64,000 bases of DNA from Pieris napi (Eukaryota; Arthropoda; Insecta; Lepidoptera; Pieridae): contig NC_062236.1 of assembly GCF_905475465.1 (NCBI RefSeq), positions 1,560,001-1,624,000 of the forward strand, in the 5' to 3' direction. Below the pieces are notes generated by a model. That model ran no database searches. It saw nothing but the letters and a program-made list of their open reading frames with translations, and was not told the origin of the DNA. The first letter of the stretch is position 1. Each line of letters opens with the position of its first letter. Shown one piece after another: positions 52,001 to 58,000 of the stretch. A program made the position numbers and the translations under genes.

Positions 52001-55000
52001 TATGGTAAAAAAATATATATATATTACCATAGTAAATCTTCTCAGAAAACGCAAAAAATCGTATACAGTAACGCCCAGACCTGTCATCCCCTTCCTTACT
52101 TCTCTATGAAATACGAAAATTTTAGCCCATCTAAAGGCTAAATTTTTTTTTTAAGTCACTCAGGTATATATAAATTATCTTAAAATAGTAATAAATAGGC
52201 ATCTGATTATAATTTAAAGAAGATTCATAGAGAAGTAGGGAAGGGGATGACAGGTCTGGGCGTTACTGCATACGATTTTTTGCGTTTTCTGAGAAGATTT
52301 ACTATGGTAATATATATATATTTTTTTACCATAGGAAAGTAGAGATCTCAACGAACTGAAAGCACACCAATTTTTTTAAAAAAGCTGAAATTTTGACGTC
52401 AGAATTTTCGATTGAAAATTAGGGTGTTTTTTCGATATTAATTCAAAATAAGGCGAACAAATAAATATTTTTAATCAAATAAATTACAGTGTATTTGGGA
52501 CATAGAAAGGTAAGTTTTCACCAAATTTCGTTAAAAAAAAATAATTTTTGTTAAAGATAAAAATAAAAAACCAAAAACTTGGTTTTTTGAAATTTTCACA
52601 TAAATTTTGAGGTTATGTGAAAAATGTGTGGATACAAAAGTTTTAGATCTTTTTATTACCTCCAACTTTGCCATTTAACTTTCTTCGATAGGACTTGTAG
52701 TTTTGCCGGAAATCGAGATAAACCGTTTTTACCCTTAAAACTCCCCCCCTCTTCCCCTTCCCGACCTCAGATCGACCGTAATTTATTTTTCCTTTCATTT
52801 TGATCATATTCCCCTGCTTTTCTAATGGGTTTCATCCTACTGTAATTTTTTTCACTTTTTATTTATTTTAAAGGCTATCTGCACTGGTCTACATACATTA
52901 ATTCAGTCTTTAAAACGCAACAGCCATTTTCTATTACGAAGAAATATTGTCATATTTAGACAACAACAACATATTTAAGTGTAATTGTTTTTATAATCAG
53001 CTTACAAAACTAACTTATTTAGGTGCCGAAAATTTCTTGAGGTCATAAACAGCCTTCTCGCCTTTGTTATTGTTATTTGTATTAACACGTGTGCCATTAT
53101 TCTTAGATTACATTGCCTGTAGGAAATTTTGGTATCAATAACTAAACGCACCATCGTCAGCTATCTACTATATAAAAATAAGTCGGATTTTCCTTCCTGA
53201 CGCTATAACTCCAGAACGCATGAACCGATTTCCACGGTTTTGCATTCGTTGGAAAGATCTCGGGCTCCGTGAGAAAATTCAGGAAAAAATTCAACAGAAA
53301 AGCGGGATCACCAAACGAAATGTTACATAAAACAAAGCCATCTGGTGGCGCAACGGAGTTCGCCGAGTTTCTTAGTCTATTATATATATTTATTGTAATT
53401 GGTTAAAATTGATTTTTTTTCTCTTCTCTCCGTATAACGAAAACTGTCTAAACGAAAAAAGGAATGCTCGGTCCTTTGAAATTCGTTATACAGAATTTAC
53501 ACTTTATATAGAGATAAAAGACACGCGCTAATCTCAGCAAAGATTCACTCAAATAAGAAAACAACTAGAATGTGGAGACGTAATCTCGTAGCAGAAACTA
53601 ATCAAACCCGTAACCAAATTAGACGAGAGAGATTATGTGGACCTGTGGCCCAGTTTCCAGATTGATTTGCAGGTGACGGTTTAACCAAAATCACTCATCG
53701 TAGATTGGATTGTATGTAAGTAAGCTTGAATAAAAACCAATAAATATGACTATAATTTCAATGGTTGACTCTAATTAAAAACACAATACAATATAAATTC
53801 CTGAATAGAAAAAAAAAACCCAAAGTCACCTCTAACTTTTGCGTAATTTCATTTTTATTCAATCAGCGCGACTATTATGGAGCCAAAAAATACTTTGAAT
53901 TACAGCACATTAATTTGGCCGAGAGCTGTTACTAGCGATTTTATGAAATATTGTATATTTTACGAGTTATTTAAATAAAAAGCATTTGGCGTTTAATTAA
54001 TTTTTGTTCCACGAAACACCGTATCGTCCTTATCATCTCACGCGAACTTCAATCATACGTTTGTTTCACTAGTCAGTAAAGCGAACGGATGAACCATGAG
54101 TAATTCAATTTTACTAGCCTAATGCGCGCTCATTCCATCGTATAGTAGGTACCGAAACACATCGCTCTCCTTTACCACTTTTCGGCTTAAAAATCGTTTA
54201 AAAGGTCGGCAACGCACTCGCGTTCGACGCACTGTTCTATAAAAAAAGTTACCTAACGATGTTTTCATCACCGTTAGGAAACCGTCTTATACCCAAAGAG
54301 TCAACACCATGTGTCAGGTACAGAAGGCAGAAAATAAACAAATAATGACGAAACAGCTACAGAATCTGACGATCTGAGGCCCAGACCTAAAAGCGTCACT
54401 GGTTACAAGTACAACTATAAATATATATGTCGTCATATGTCTAAGTATTATATTGTTTATTAATGCCGTTCTGCTATCAACATAATGATTCTGTTTCTTT
54501 AAAAATGTTGTCCCATAACTTTTTAGTTTGGTTGCTTTTTTCATTCTACTATAGTTTCCTAATTTGAGCAGTGTGTGGCTAGTGGCTTCAGCGTGCGACT
54601 CTCATCCCTGATGTCGAAGGTTCGATTCCCAGTTGTACAACCGACCTTCCTTTCTATATGCGCATAGATTCGCTTGAACGGTGAAGGAAAAACTTCGTAA
54701 GGAAACCGGCTTGCCTTAGATCCAAAAAGTCGACAGCGTGTGTACTGCACAGTAGGCTGATCACCTACTTGCCTATTAGATTGACAAATGATCATGAAAC
54801 AGATATAGAAATCTGAGGCCCAGACCTAAAAAGGTTGAAGCACCACTAATTTATTTATTTAGTTTCCTAATTAATCAATCAGTATTCGACTTGTGTCCGT
54901 ACACGATACAGTTACTTTTGAGAGCTTTATAGGTGTGCACATAAACTATCATTACAACGAAATCTACGAAATAAATTCGTCATCAAAATATGACGCCTAG

Positions 55001-58000
55001 TGACAGGTTTCTTATCTTATTTACACAACGCCCTCCCCGCTTCCGGAATTACAGAGGAAGGACCAAAATATGTACCCAAAACTCATTTCCCGTTGAATAT
55101 TTAACGCTACTAATTCTAAACATACATAAACTAGTTGTTACTTAGTGTATACATGAAGAGTTTTAATTCAATTTAAGTTGTGATCTTTATAATAAAAACA
55201 AATTTTGTGTAATTGCATAAGTAAAATTAGTCACTTTTTATACAACGTAATTACAAATTTAGAGTAAGAGACGAAAGTATATATTTTTTAAACAAGGGAT
55301 TTCGGATGTATTTAATTATTAATAAAAGCTTGCCAACGCTCCTTTCCTTTCTTCCTTTCTTCCTGTTTTAGATTTGTATAATATGATCAAGACTTAAAAT
55401 AGTTTTCCAAAGAAGTTTCACTTCTGATATGTGTACTTTGTACGCACGCATTTTTTTAACACGATCTCTCTATGTCTATTTTCAGGACTATTTATTTTTA
55501 ATTACATATCAAAATGTGTATGCCTATTAACATCAAACAATTATGTGATCTTCAAGATTAGCTATGCGTGAGGCAAAACACATGACATAATATGTCGCTT
55601 TATGTCTTGCTGTTGAAATAATAATAAAATCACAATAATGGAACGCTTCGATGCCTTTCTTCAGTTTCGAAATAAGGTTTATTCAGAAATTCAATATTCA
55701 CAATAAAGTGCTCATTCTAACGTCGCAGTAATTAATAATTATATATAGTATGTGTTAACAAGACACGATTAGACGCGTCGCTAAGTCACATAATTGCTTG
55801 AAATTAATAAGCATAGACATATAATTAAAATGAAATGGTCCTGAAGACAGAAATAGATGTTCTCCCTACATTTCTAATTACCATTTCTATCCATAATCTA
55901 TTTATATTTAAACTCATAAACTAACTGCCTTGAATTAAAATACAATTTTTTATAGGCATACGGGCCGAAGGCTCATCTGATGATACCACCCATGGACACT
56001 CCCAATGCCACAGGGGTCGCGAGTGCGTTGACTGCCTATTAAAAATTGGTACGCTTTTTTCTTGAAGATCCCAAAGTCAAATTGGTTCCGAAATACTTTA
56101 GTGGGCCGCTGGTTACAGTCTAATTAATCGTTTAATTGCTGTTTCCACATCATCAATACCTAACATCGAATAGTTAACGTAATAGTAATGAATCTTTTTT
56201 CTAAAAAAACTGATTAGGTATGCGAAAAGTATTCGTGAATGCTTTCAAGTTGAAGAGAAGTTATTATAACCATTGTATTTGACTACGGTCCAACAAAAAT
56301 TGTGTAAAGAACGTTTTTATTAGATTAACAATTTTAGACTGTGACCTAGCCCGTAGAATAGGGCTCAAATAGATACTCCAAAGTATACCGTTGCATCGTT
56401 TAACAATGCCTACGCCTTATAAAAGAAAATAATACTTTCCAAGTCTACAGGGAGTGGTCGCTATCATTTCGACGTTAATAATTACAGCGCTTATACTTAG
56501 GGACAATTCATTTGCGTTTTTAATTGCAATGATCTAGAATATACTTATTTCAATTATAAAAAGATTTAATTGATGAAAACAAATTCCTTAAGCCGGGTCC
56601 ACATTTGTAGCATTTCGGTGTATCGTATCTCCGTTGCGTGGCTTCGGCGCGTATCATGATCGTTAGTTTGGACGCAAAATGATACCCGTTTATGATACAT
56701 GCCGTATCGGATACGGCCCGATCCGCACTAAGCGTGTATCTTGATACACCTCGTATCCGATACGCGTATCACGATCGGTGGTATGGACGTATTTTGATAC
56801 TGTATCACGATACTGTATCGCGATACGATACTTGATACACCGCGAACCATCCTGTGTCGGTTTTTTCGCGATCATCAAAGGGAATACACAACATCAATGG
56901 GTGACATGCGAGTGAAATTTTTGTATTTTCCGCTGGTATGCTGAAATTTTAAATCTCGCATCAATGGTATTCCACCATGTTTGTTTCGGTTTCTAAACAC
57001 TTCCAGCGCCGTCTACGTCTAGATTTAACTTTTTTTGAAATACTATTAATGATAATATAACAGGCGCTAGTCACCGCCAAACTGTGAGCAATTGCTGATA
57101 TGGCTAAACCGTTTGGGAACGAAGACATGACTGAACATTACGAGAAGGGAAAGGTGCACTGAAAGACACGCGCATCATGATACATCGGAAGAAAAGTGAA
57201 GCGTCTATATTTGTAAAGTTAAAGCCGATACACTGACATGATACAGCATTTGATAAGTATGGACGCGTTTTTTGCAAGATACGCCTTAAATATACGACAT
57301 GGACAAAATGAGCGTCCATATTTATGATACAGATACTAGATACGATACGACTGATCGTGATACGTCAACATGCTACAAATGTGGACCCGGCTTTAAAGTT
57401 TCCAATAACATATTTATAGTGCTTGTACCGGATGGTAGTTTATTTATTTATTTAAAGTTTGCCATATCATATATAATGCTATATCTACGGTTAACGGTAT
57501 GTTACAAGATATATTTTTTTAAGTATACTTCCAATTTTAGATTTTCCTAGTAATTGTAAAGCCTAAAATTTCTATTAAAACAGCAGATTAGGTATCAGAT
57601 AGGCAATACAAATGTTTTTTTTTTTTATTGATAACTATCGAATATAGTGTTTATTCTGTTATAATCGCCAACAATTCGAATGAGATATATACCCGTTATA
57701 ACCCATATTAAAAAATAATAACATCAAACTGTTCGTGATTATGAATAAAATATGAAACCACACCAAACTCATAAAAATAATTAGATAAATTATCCTTATC
57801 AGAATATTTTATTACCGGAAAACCCAGAATGCTGGATGATTCACTAACAGTATATTAATTTTTATTAATCTAGTAGTCGAGACTAGCGATTTATTCATTG
57901 TTTAACAGACCGTTTCTTCTAATTTTTTTTTGACGTGACAACGTCTTATAAATCGATGGAGCCGGCTGCACGCACGAAAAAACATGACTCATGCGGCGTT

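Noticed and set aside
57299..57550. ORF with Asp/Thr/Tyr repeats (DTDTRYDTTDRD-like)
   Set aside because: Translation of GATAC repeats at the end of a MITE.
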